Below, in pieces: positions 1 to 5,091 of a stretch of DNA of 5,091 nucleotides. The stretch covers positions 1 to 5,091 of the forward strand of contig PWEB01000220.1 in assembly GCA_003553305.1 (NCBI GenBank), in the 5' to 3' direction. Within the stretch, counting starts at the first letter, position 1. Every line of letters begins with the position of its first letter. The notes below the pieces were generated by a model that was not told where the DNA came from, made no database searches, and saw only the letters and a program-made list of their open reading frames with translations. Source of the DNA: Syntrophomonadaceae bacterium (GTDB taxonomy: Bacteria > Bacillota > Dethiobacteria > DTU022). A program made the translations under genes and the position numbers.

Positions 1-18
1 AAGAAAGGATGTGAGGTA

Positions 19-1068
19 ATGGAAGGTAAGGAAATACGCCTTACTGCGATGACTACCAGTGCCGGCTGAGCGGCGAAAATCGGGCCTGAAGCCCTGGCGC
101 AGGTTCTGCGTCAATTACCCGTTCTCGATGATCCAAACTATTTAAACCGTGATCAGCATTTCGCAGATGCCGGACTGTATCGCATATCAGACACCCAGGC
201 TTTAGTTCAGTCGGTGGATTTTTTTACTCCAATCGTTGATGATCCCTATCTTTTTGGCCAGATCGCAGCTGCCAATTCATTAAGTGACCTATATGCCATG
301 GGCGCCAAACCACTCACTGCTCTAAACATTATTTGTTTCCCAGCTTCCTGTCATCCGCTCGAGATAATGGAGTCAATCCTGCGCGGCGGTTATGATAAAA
401 TAATTGAAGCAGAAGCAGTGGTGGTTGGAGGACACAGTGTCGAAGATCCCGAGCCTAAATACGGGCTTGCAGTTACCGGATTGGTCAACCCTGAACAAGC
501 AGTAACTGGTAGCGGAGCAAAACCCGGTGACAGCTTAGTTTTAACCAAACCACTGGGTACAGGCATTATTGCCACCGCAATAAAGGGCGAGATGATACCC
601 TCAAAAGATGCTGAAGAGGTTGAAAAAGGGATGGCTGCCCTAAATGCTCCTGCTGCCAGGGCAATGCTGCAGCTAGGAGTATCTGCTGCTACTGATATAA
701 CCGGATTTAGTTTTTTGGGTCATTTACAGGAGATGTTGATGTCCAGTCAGGCTGAAGCTGCAATTGACCATAAAAAAGTTCCTCTCTACCCGTTTGTTAA
801 AGATATGGTTGCGATGGGTATGATTCCCGCCGGAGCTTACCGCAACCTGAATTATATCCGGCCGCACATTGACTGGACCGGTCATGCAAAAGAGGAAGCA
901 GATGCTTTGATCATCTTAGCTGATCCCCAGACCTCGGGTGGCTTATTGGTCGCTCTGCCCGGGGAAAAAGAAGAAGGTTACCTTTCTGCCCTGAAACAAG
1001 GAGGCGGAGAAGGGTATGTGGTAGGCAAAATTACTGACGGGCCGGCCGGAAGTATCAAGATTTACTAG
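19..1068 (+). CDS. selD: Selenophosphate synthetase (selenide, water dikinase), itself a selenoprotein
   Basis: SelD makes selenophosphate from selenide and ATP, the selenium donor for selenocysteyl-tRNA and selenouridine synthesis in the cytoplasm. The reading frame opens at ATG 19, with AAAGGA at 4-9 about 9 nt upstream, and continues through an in-frame TGA at 67-69 to TAG 1066-1068. This gives 349 residues, close to the 347 of E. coli SelD. Reading TGA as selenocysteine gives SAGUAAKIGP at residues 14-23, so Sec17 and Lys20 fall exactly on the catalytic Cys17/Lys20 of E. coli SelD. Further family motifs are DFFTPIVDDPY (67-77), GGHS (137-140), TDITGFSFLGHL (225-236, Asp226) and DPQTSGG (302-308). 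An N-terminal AIRS domain is followed by an AIRS C-terminal domain. No other sel gene is visible. A start at GTG 214 would delete the catalytic loop and is rejected. Identity is near certain; Sec decoding is strongly inferred. Confidence 0.95.
67..69 (+). other. In-frame UGA selenocysteine codon (Sec17 of SelD)
   Basis: TGA lies in frame within uninterrupted SelD homology: recognisable SelD sequence both precedes it (LTAMTTSAG) and follows it (AAKIGPEAL). The residue replaced is the catalytic cysteine of SelD, a position known from the family to be either Cys or Sec. A sequencing error or a real nonsense mutation is less likely because a bSECIS-like hairpin lies downstream and the rest of the gene is intact. 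Confidence 0.92.
95..113 (+). promoter_or_regulatory. bSECIS-like hairpin for selenocysteine insertion in selD
   Basis: Bases 95-102 (TGGCGCAG) pair with 106-113 (CTGCGTCA) to give 8 bp, one of them G-U, closed by loop GTT at 103-105. The apex GCAGGTTCTGC closely resembles the apex of the E. coli fdhF SECIS as I recall it (GCAGGUCUGC), whose loop G and U are contacted by SelB. The loop starts 33 nt after the UGA, inside the roughly 16-37 nt range used in bacterial SECIS models, and its first base is G. A neighbouring hairpin, 82-85/91-94 with loop CTGAA, is closer to the UGA but lacks a G at the start of its loop, so it is the weaker candidate. Pairing was found by eye, without an energy calculation. 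Confidence 0.72.
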
Positions 1069-1073
1069 CCTGG

Positions 1074-1147
1074 ATTAACCCACAAGTATATATTCTAAAA
1101 GGGTTTAATAGTTGTCCATGGAAAATATAAAATAATTAAAAACCCTT
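1074..1147 (+). repeat. Two mutually exclusive inverted repeats after selD
   Basis: GGGTTT at 1101-1106 can pair upstream with AACCC at 1077-1081, extended as 1074-1081 with 1101-1109 around one bulged T and a 19-nt loop. It can instead pair downstream, as AAGGGTTT (1099-1106) with AAACCCTT (1140-1147), with a 33-nt loop. Both stems are modest and neither is followed by a T tract. They could be chance pairing in AT-rich DNA, a 3'-end mRNA structure of selD, or a switchable leader. Confidence 0.25.
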
Positions 1148-1157
1148 GCAGGAGATT

Positions 1158-1186
1158 TTGAAGTAAACGGCGAAATCTAATAATAA
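1158..1186 (+). promoter_or_regulatory. Possible sigma-A promoter for the Hdr/Etf operon
   Basis: TTGAAG at 1158-1163 resembles a -35 box. After 17 nt, TAATAA at 1181-1186 resembles a -10 box. Transcription would start near 1193, giving a leader of about 170 nt before the first gene of the operon. In DNA this AT-rich such matches arise easily by chance, so this is only a candidate. Confidence 0.25.
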
Positions 1187-1192
1187 TGAACC

Positions 1193-1205
1193 GTTTTATT
1201 AAAAC
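1193..1205 (+). repeat. 13-bp perfect palindrome, possible operator
   Basis: GTTTTA at 1193-1198 and TAAAAC at 1200-1205 form a perfect inverted repeat around T1199. The spacing is too tight for a stable RNA hairpin, so a protein-binding site is the more sensible reading if it is functional. It would sit at the predicted transcription start of the candidate promoter at 1158-1186. I do not recognise it as a known operator; it does not match the Rex consensus. Chance occurrence is quite possible. Confidence 0.2.
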
Positions 1206-1289
1206 TGTCTAACTATTCAACTTAAAAGGTTTGAACGCAACATTTAATAATCGGGGGTGATACTGTATATTTATTTCAGGTCGATGTCC

Positions 1290-1296
1290 AGGAGGT
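1290..1296 (+). promoter_or_regulatory. Orphan Shine-Dalgarno-like AGGAGGT
   Basis: This is a perfect anti-16S match, yet no ATG or GTG follows at a usable distance. The nearest possible start, TTG 1310, opens a five-codon frame that ends at TAG 1325-1327. The next ATG is at 1343, too far away. It could be a relic, a ribosome-standby or regulatory leader site, or chance. Confidence 0.3.
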
Positions 1297-1360
1297 AGCT
1301 TCTAACGATTTGCCGGGAAGGATCTAGCAAGACAATCATTAAATGATGCGGGGTATGATA

Positions 1361-2497
1361 ATGAGCAGCGAAAGCCAGACTTTCACCGAAAAATATGATC
1401 TGCTGGGTTGTATACAATGCGGCCGTTGTACCGGTGGCTGTCCGGTCACAGTACGGGCTGATTTGAACGTGCGCCAGTTTGTGAATAACGCTTACGATGA
1501 AGATAAACTCGAGGAGTTGTCCAGATTGGCGGAAATATGGGATTGCACAGCATGTCATACTTGTGCGGTCCGCTGCCCCAAGGGTTTAAAACCGCTGGAA
1601 GTATTAATTGGTTTGCGGACTATAATCGTGGAAAGTGGAAAAGTTGAGCCGACTGTCCGCGATGCTTTACAGAGTGTGCTTCTTGAGGGGAACCCCTGGG
1701 AGAAGTCACGGGCTATGCGTACTGATTGGATGGAAGGCCTTGATGTAAAGATTGCCGAGCCCGGCGAGCCTGTGGAGAACCTCTTTTTTGTCTGTTGCAC
1801 GATTGCTTATGACCCACGTGTCCAGGCTGTGGCCAGGAATATTGTCCGGTTGTTGAACAAAGCCGGTGTTGATTTTGCTTTTTTACCGGAAGAAGAGAGC
1901 TGTTGCGGTAGTGAGGTTTTCACGATTGGCGAAGAAGGCCTTTTTGAAATGCTTGTTGAAGACAATACAGAATATTTGAACGAATTCAAAGCAGAACGGA
2001 TTGTCACTCTTTCGCCACACTGTTTTACCACTTACAAGACCCATTACCCTGATTTAAAGAATCCGGTAATTCATTACACCCAGTTATTGGATGAACTGCT
2101 TGAAGAGGGCAAGTTGGTCTGGAAAGGCGAGCTACAGAAAAAGATTGTTTTCCATGACCCCTGTTATCTGGGTAAGCAAGGTGGAATATATGACGAACCG
2201 CGCCGGTTATTAAAAAATATACCGGGAGTGGAGCTGCTTGAATTTGATCGCAGCCGTGAGCGAAGTCTTTGCTGCGAAGGTGGTGGCGGTAAGATGTGGG
2301 TGGAATCCACATCGACTAAAGAGCGGCTCGCTGATGTCCGCATCAGAGACGCTAAAGAGCTTGACGCTGACATAGTTGCTGCTGCCTGTCCATTTTGTGT
2401 GTTAACCTTGGAAGATGCCATGAAAAACCTTGGTTATGAGGAAGAAATGCGGGTAGCTGAAATTATGGAGTTATTAGGAGAATTTGTAGAAGCCTGA
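1361..2497 (+). CDS. HdrD-like iron-sulfur oxidoreductase (HdrC + HdrB type domains fused, CCG protein)
   Basis: This is a predicted soluble electron-transfer protein of the heterodisulfide reductase HdrD / GlpC / (Fe-S)-binding CCG family, 378 residues from ATG 1361. The N-terminal HdrC-like part has two [4Fe-4S] motifs: Cys17, 20, 23, 27-Pro and Cys62, 65, 68, 72-Pro. The HdrB-like part has two cysteine-rich domains. The first has Cys145-Cys146, CCG at 181-183 and SPHC at 218-221, where Ser218 stands where CxxC normally begins. The second is complete: Cys268 (HDPCYLG), Cys304-Cys305-Glu306 followed by GGGGK, and ACPFC with Cys343 and Cys346, the ligand pattern for a noncubane cluster. No membrane segment is present, unlike NarI-fused relatives found beside etf genes. 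ATGs at 1343, 1346 and 1355 are also in frame; 1361 is preferred because GGGG at 1350-1353 lies 7 nt upstream. The etfB gene follows after 35 nt. The exact electron acceptor is unknown. Confidence 0.9.
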   Translation: MSSESQTFTEKYDLLGCIQCGRCTGGCPVTVRADLNVRQFVNNAYDEDKLEELSRLAEIWDCTACHTCAVRCPKGLKPLEVLIGLRTIIVESGKVEPTVRDALQSVLLEGNPWEKSRAMRTDWMEGLDVKIAEPGEPVENLFFVCCTIAYDPRVQAVARNIVRLLNKAGVDFAFLPEEESCCGSEVFTIGEEGLFEMLVEDNTEYLNEFKAERIVTLSPHCFTTYKTHYPDLKNPVIHYTQLLDELLEEGKLVWKGELQKKIVFHDPCYLGKQGGIYDEPRRLLKNIPGVELLEFDRSRERSLCCEGGGGKMWVESTSTKERLADVRIRDAKELDADIVAAACPFCVLTLEDAMKNLGYEEEMRVAEIMELLGEFVEA

Positions 2498-2514
2498 TTT
2501 GGCTTTAAACCTGG

Positions 2515-2522
2515 TAGGAGGT
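2515..2522 (+). promoter_or_regulatory. Ribosome binding site of etfB
   Basis: TAGGAGGT lies 10 nt before ATG 2533, a slightly long spacing. An out-of-frame ATG at 2526-2528 sits inside the spacer and would make only a 13-residue peptide ending at TGA 2565-2567. The start at 2533 is fixed by the EtfB N-terminus MKTIVCIKYVPD. Confidence 0.7.
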
Positions 2523-2532
2523 GGCATGAAAT

Positions 2533-3321
2533 ATGAAAACTATTGTTTGCATCAAGTATGTGCCTGATACTTCTGAAGCGGAAGTTAAGGTTAATCCTGA
2601 CGGCAAAACAGTTGACAACAGCCGGTTTTCTTACGACATCAACGACGCCGACAACTATGCTGTGGAAGAGTCAGTTTTGATTAAAGAGGATAAGGGCGGC
2701 GAAGTAGATGTTGTTTCAATTGGTCCAAAAAAGTCTGATGTAATGATTCGCATGGCTTTGGCCAAGGGTTGTGACAGAGCTAAGCGTATTGAAGACGAAA
2801 GAATAGCAGATCACGATCCGCTGATGGTGGCCAAAGTGCTGGCCGGGGCAATTAAGAGTGAGGAGTTTGATCTGATTATGACTGGTTGTATGGCTAATGA
2901 TGACGGCCATATGTCGACCGGCGTAGCCCTGGCTGAAGAGGTAGGCGTTAATCATGCTTCTATGGTCAAGAAAGTAGAAGTTCTTGACGGTAAAGTTAAG
3001 GCCCACCGTGAATTGGAAGGGGGATTGATGGAAGTGGTTGAACTTGAACTTCCGGCAGTTCTCACTATTCAGACTGGTATTAACGAACCCCGCTATGCTC
3101 CAATTCGCGGGATTCGTCAGGCCCAGAAGAAGGAACTCAGTGTTGCCGGCTTGGATGATCTGAGCATTGACCCCGCAGAAGTAGGGGCTGAAGCATCCCA
3201 GGTAGTCCTTGAAAACCTCTATATACCTGAAGTTGAAAGTGCAGCGGAATTTATCGAGGGTGAGCCGGAAGAGAAAGCTGAAAAACTGGCATCCATCCTG
3301 GTTAAGGGAGGCTTAGTATAA
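2533..3321 (+). CDS. etfB: Electron transfer flavoprotein, beta subunit
   Basis: This is the small subunit of a heterodimeric electron transfer flavoprotein that takes electrons from flavin dehydrogenases, typically acyl-CoA dehydrogenases, in the cytoplasm. At 262 residues it has the usual EtfB length. It opens with the family pattern MKTIVCIKYVPDT, followed by VVSIGPKKSDVMIRMALAKG (60-79), a nucleotide-binding loop at about 117-130 (TGCMANDDGHMSTG), the segment RELEGGLMEVVE (159-170) and the hallmark LPAVLTIQTGINEPRY (173-188) leading into GIRQA. The nucleotide loop departs from the DxDxxQxG pattern I know from human and clostridial EtfB: Gly125 replaces the second Asp and Ser128 the Gln. 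Whether the site binds AMP or a second, bifurcating FAD cannot be decided here. The gene overlaps etfA by one base (TAATG), which suggests translational coupling. Confidence 0.95.
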   Translation: MKTIVCIKYVPDTSEAEVKVNPDGKTVDNSRFSYDINDADNYAVEESVLIKEDKGGEVDVVSIGPKKSDVMIRMALAKGCDRAKRIEDERIADHDPLMVAKVLAGAIKSEEFDLIMTGCMANDDGHMSTGVALAEEVGVNHASMVKKVEVLDGKVKAHRELEGGLMEVVELELPAVLTIQTGINEPRYAPIRGIRQAQKKELSVAGLDDLSIDPAEVGAEASQVVLENLYIPEVESAAEFIEGEPEEKAEKLASILVKGGLV

Positions 3322-4295
3322 TGGGTAACGTTTTATTACTGGCGGAGCATCGGCAGGGAGCTTTAAGAGATATTACTTTTGAAATGATGGCTATCGCTCC
3401 TAAAGTAGCCGAAGATATGGGTGGCGAAGTAACTGCTCTGCTTATCGGCAGCGGCATGGATGATATGGCTAAGAAACTGAGTGAATACGGAGTTAAGGTG
3501 CAGGTTATCGACGACCCTGTGTTTGAAAACTTTAACGCAGAAAAATATCAGAAGGTATTATCTGCCCTGATTGACGAAAAGAAGCCTGCTGTATTGATGA
3601 CCGGGCAAACTGCCCAGGGTGTGGATTTTATGCCTGCTCTGGCTGTGGAGAAAAAGCTGCCCCTGGTTGCTGAAGCGGTCGGGCTTGAATATGTTGATGG
3701 CACACTCAAGGCAACCCGCCAGATGTATTCTGGTAAAGTAAGTGCTTCAGTGGCTTTTAAACCGGCTGAAACATACCTGGTTACAATCCGGGAAGGTGCT
3801 GTTGAAGCACCGGAACCTGCCGCAGCAGGTAGTGTTGAAAAAATAGATTCTCCATTCAAAGAAGATATTACCTACCGTAAATTTGTAGAGTACATCGAAG
3901 CAGAAGTCGGAGATGTTGATATCACCCAGTCTGAAATCCTTATTGCTGTCGGACGCGGACTTAAAGAAGATAAAAATATGCCTTTAATTGAAGAACTGGC
4001 CCAGGGTATCAAGGCTGATGTTGCCGGTTCCAGAGCAGCAACAGACGCAGGCTGGATTCCTCATGATCGCCAGGTAGGGACTTCCGGTAAAACAGTTAAG
4101 CCGAAGTTATACCTTGCGATGGGTATTTCTGGCGCATTCCAGCACGTTGCCGGAATGAAGGGTGCCAAAACGGTTGTGGCCATTAACAAAGACCCTGAAG
4201 CACCGATCTTTGCCGTGGCTGACTACGCTATAGTGGATGATATGTTCAAGGTTGTTCCTGCTTTACAAGAAAAGCTTAAAGAACTGAAAGGATAA
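3321..4295 (+). CDS. etfA: Electron transfer flavoprotein, alpha subunit
   Basis: This is the large subunit of the EtfAB heterodimer and carries the main FAD. It has 324 residues, normal for the family, with AGGGAGG at 3305-3311 placed 9 nt before ATG 3321. The N-terminal half (about 1-190) is the ETF fold, with TGQTAQGVDFMPALA (94-108). The C-terminal FAD domain is fully conserved: VGRG (210-213), SRAATDAGWIPHDRQVGTSGK (Ser237 to Lys257), PKLYLAMGISGAFQH (261-275) and INKDPEAPIFAVADY (288-302). There is no N-terminal ferredoxin extension of the kind seen in the caffeyl-CoA reductase subunit CarE, so electrons probably leave through a separate Fe-S protein, for which the HdrD-like protein at 1361-2497 is the obvious candidate. 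FAD binding is secure from the motifs; the redox partner is inferred from gene order. Confidence 0.96.
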   Translation: MGNVLLLAEHRQGALRDITFEMMAIAPKVAEDMGGEVTALLIGSGMDDMAKKLSEYGVKVQVIDDPVFENFNAEKYQKVLSALIDEKKPAVLMTGQTAQGVDFMPALAVEKKLPLVAEAVGLEYVDGTLKATRQMYSGKVSASVAFKPAETYLVTIREGAVEAPEPAAAGSVEKIDSPFKEDITYRKFVEYIEAEVGDVDITQSEILIAVGRGLKEDKNMPLIEELAQGIKADVAGSRAATDAGWIPHDRQVGTSGKTVKPKLYLAMGISGAFQHVAGMKGAKTVVAINKDPEAPIFAVADYAIVDDMFKVVPALQEKLKELKG

Positions 4296-4318
4296 AGTTT
4301 GCAAGGGCCAATCTTTGC

Positions 4319-4325
4319 GGGAGGA
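4319..4325 (+). promoter_or_regulatory. Ribosome binding site of the hdrA-like gene
   Basis: GGGAGGA lies 12 nt before ATG 4338, with an A-rich spacer. ATG 4325-4327 overlaps the site but reads only six codons to TGA 4343-4345. The N-terminal HdrA motif VYICHCGIN begins only nine residues after ATG 4338, so 4338 is the start. Confidence 0.6.
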
Positions 4326-4337
4326 TGAAAAAAACAG

Positions 4338-5091
4338 ATGACTGATAAACCGAAAGTTGGCGTCTACATCTGCCACTGTGGCATTAACATTGCTTCTACG
4401 GTAGATGTGGAGGCGGTCGAAGAATATGCCTTAAAGCTACCTAATGTGAAAGTAGCGCGCACCTATTCCTATATGTGTTCTGATCCCGGACAGGTTCTGA
4501 TCAAAGAAGATATCAAAGAACAGGGCCTAAACAGGATCGTGGTTGCTTCCTGTTCTCCCCGGATGCATGAACCTACTTTTAGAAAAACAATCGAGGGCGC
4601 GGGAATCAATCCATATTTTCTGGAGATGGCCAATATCCGGGAGCAGTGTTCCTGGGTCCATGAAGATCCGGAAGAAGCAACTGCTAAAGCTAAGAAACTA
4701 GTCGCGGCTTCGGTAGCTAAAGTCCGGCTGCTTGAAGCATTGGAATCTAAAGAGGTTGATGCTGAACCGGCTGCTTTGATTATCGGTGCTGGCATAGCCG
4801 GAATACAGGCCGCACTTGATATAGCGGATGCCGGGTTTAAAGTTTACCTGGTGGAAAAGACTCCTTCGGTAGGGGGCCGTATGGCACAGCTCGATAAAAC
4901 TTTCCCCACACTTGACTGTTCGGCCTGTATTCTGACCCCTAAAATGGTCGATTGTGCCAGCCACCCTAATATCGAACTTTTGAGCTATTCTGAAGTTGAT
5001 GAAATTGGGGGCTATATTGGTAACTTTGATGTCAAGGTCCGCAAAAAAGCTCGTTATGTCGATTTCGATAAATGTACCGGTTGTGGCGATT
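4338..5091 (+). CDS. hdrA: HdrA-like heterodisulfide reductase flavoprotein subunit (5' part, truncated by window end)
   Basis: HdrA is the FAD and multi-[4Fe-4S] subunit that, in methanogens, is the site of flavin-based electron bifurcation; bacterial homologues link ferredoxin or NADH to thiol or Fe-S partners. The first 251 codons are present with no stop. The HdrA-type N-terminal domain shows CHCG (12-15), YMCSDPGQ (45-52), ASCSPRMHEPTFR (70-82) and ANIREQCSWVH (98-108). The FAD-binding Rossmann motif is IGAGIAGIQAAL (149-160), with acidic Glu173 and PSVGGRMAQLDKTFPT (176-191). LDCSACILTPKMVDC (192-206) then carries Cys194, 197 and 206. The fragment ends inside a ferredoxin motif, KCTGCGD, with Cys246 and Cys249. 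In the Methanococcales, HdrA may carry selenocysteine near this second cysteine cluster; here Cys194 is TGT. It lies 42 nt after etfA with no terminator between, so it is probably in the same operon. HdrA family membership is very secure; its partners are inferred. Confidence 0.94.
   Translation, partial: MTDKPKVGVYICHCGINIASTVDVEAVEEYALKLPNVKVARTYSYMCSDPGQVLIKEDIKEQGLNRIVVASCSPRMHEPTFRKTIEGAGINPYFLEMANIREQCSWVHEDPEEATAKAKKLVAASVAKVRLLEALESKEVDAEPAALIIGAGIAGIQAALDIADAGFKVYLVEKTPSVGGRMAQLDKTFPTLDCSACILTPKMVDCASHPNIELLSYSEVDEIGGYIGNFDVKVRKKARYVDFDKCTGCGD

Larger units (their letters stand above)
1069..1360 (+). other. Intergenic region between selD and the Hdr/Etf operon (leader region)
   Basis: This stretch is clearly more AT-rich than the flanking genes and shows no convincing coding sequence on either strand. 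The frame of the downstream gene is closed by TAG at 1325-1327 and TAA at 1340-1342. It contains competing inverted repeats (1074-1147), a candidate promoter (1158-1186), a 13-bp palindrome (1193-1205) and purine-rich Shine-Dalgarno-like stretches at 1253-1257, 1290-1296 and 1316-1322 that serve no visible gene. No GC-rich hairpin with a T tract is present, so no intrinsic terminator for selD can be assigned. It most likely holds the promoter and 5' leader of the operon starting at 1361. Confidence 0.6.

Noticed and set aside
390..575. Minus-strand open frame inside selD
   Set aside because: It lies opposite a conserved gene, shows no family motif and has low-complexity composition; it is a shadow frame.
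214..1068. SelD starting at GTG 214
   Set aside because: This start has no Shine-Dalgarno site and removes the catalytic Sec/Lys loop. Clear SelD homology continues upstream to ATG 19 through the UGA.
1165..1200. Intrinsic terminator formed by AAACGG (1165-1170) and CCGTTT (1191-1196)
   Set aside because: The stem is only 6 bp with a 20-nt loop and the following T run is short and interrupted, so it is too weak to call.
1271..1558. Minus-strand open frame across the leader and the HdrD-like start
   Set aside because: It overlaps the ferredoxin motif coding region of a real gene and has no recognisable motifs.
1555..2421. Several minus-strand open frames opposite the HdrD-like gene
   Set aside because: They overlap each other and a well-supported CDS, and their translations lack domain signatures.
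1361..2497. Anaerobic glycerol-3-phosphate dehydrogenase subunit GlpC or glycolate oxidase GlcF
   Set aside because: The domain plan is shared, but no glpA/B or glcD/E lies beside it. The etfBA and hdrA neighbours favour an Hdr/Etf role.
2716..3859. Minus-strand open frames opposite etfB and etfA
   Set aside because: Both + strand genes have full family motifs throughout; the antisense frames show none.
4469..4964. Minus-strand open frames opposite hdrA
   Set aside because: They overlap the FAD-binding and cysteine motifs of HdrA and have no motifs of their own.
1..5091. CRISPR array, tRNA/rRNA gene, insertion sequence or attachment site
   Set aside because: No regularly spaced repeats, cloverleaf-like segments, transposase motifs or flanking direct repeats were seen.

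Overview
The window looks like the chromosome of a strictly anaerobic, selenocysteine-using bacterium, most likely a Clostridia-type Bacillota such as a Syntrophomonas-, Pelotomaculum- or Desulfotomaculum-like lineage. This rests on the moderate GC content, the strong purine-rich Shine-Dalgarno sites, a selD gene with an in-frame UGA, and a soluble Hdr/Etf electron-transfer cluster. The taxonomic placement is an inference from gene content. All genes lie on the + strand.

Bases 1-1068 hold selD (selenophosphate synthetase), essentially complete from ATG 19 to TAG 1066-1068. Codon 17 is TGA (67-69), at the position of catalytic Cys17 in E. coli SelD. A bSECIS-like hairpin follows at 95-113. A caller that treats TGA only as a stop would start this gene at GTG 214 and lose the catalytic loop.

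Bases 1069-1360 are an AT-rich intergenic region. It holds alternative weak hairpins, a possible sigma-A promoter, a small palindrome and an unused AGGAGGT site. No classical terminator and no convincing gene is visible in it.

Bases 1361-5091 hold a tightly spaced four-gene set. The order is an HdrC/HdrB-type fusion protein (HdrD-like; two [4Fe-4S] ferredoxin motifs plus two CCG domains), etfB, etfA, and the first 251 codons of an hdrA-like flavoprotein that runs off the window. Gaps are 35 nt, a 1-nt overlap and 42 nt, so this is probably one operon.

The order places an electron-transfer flavoprotein between the two halves of a heterodisulfide-reductase-like system. The simplest reading is a cytoplasmic module moving electrons between an Etf-linked dehydrogenase (for example an acyl-CoA dehydrogenase, not seen here) and HdrA-linked carriers such as ferredoxin, NADH or hydrogenase/formate dehydrogenase partners, possibly by flavin-based bifurcation or confurcation. 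Direction, partners and bifurcation cannot be read from the DNA. The selD gene probably belongs to a separate transcription unit, but it shows that the cell makes selenoproteins.
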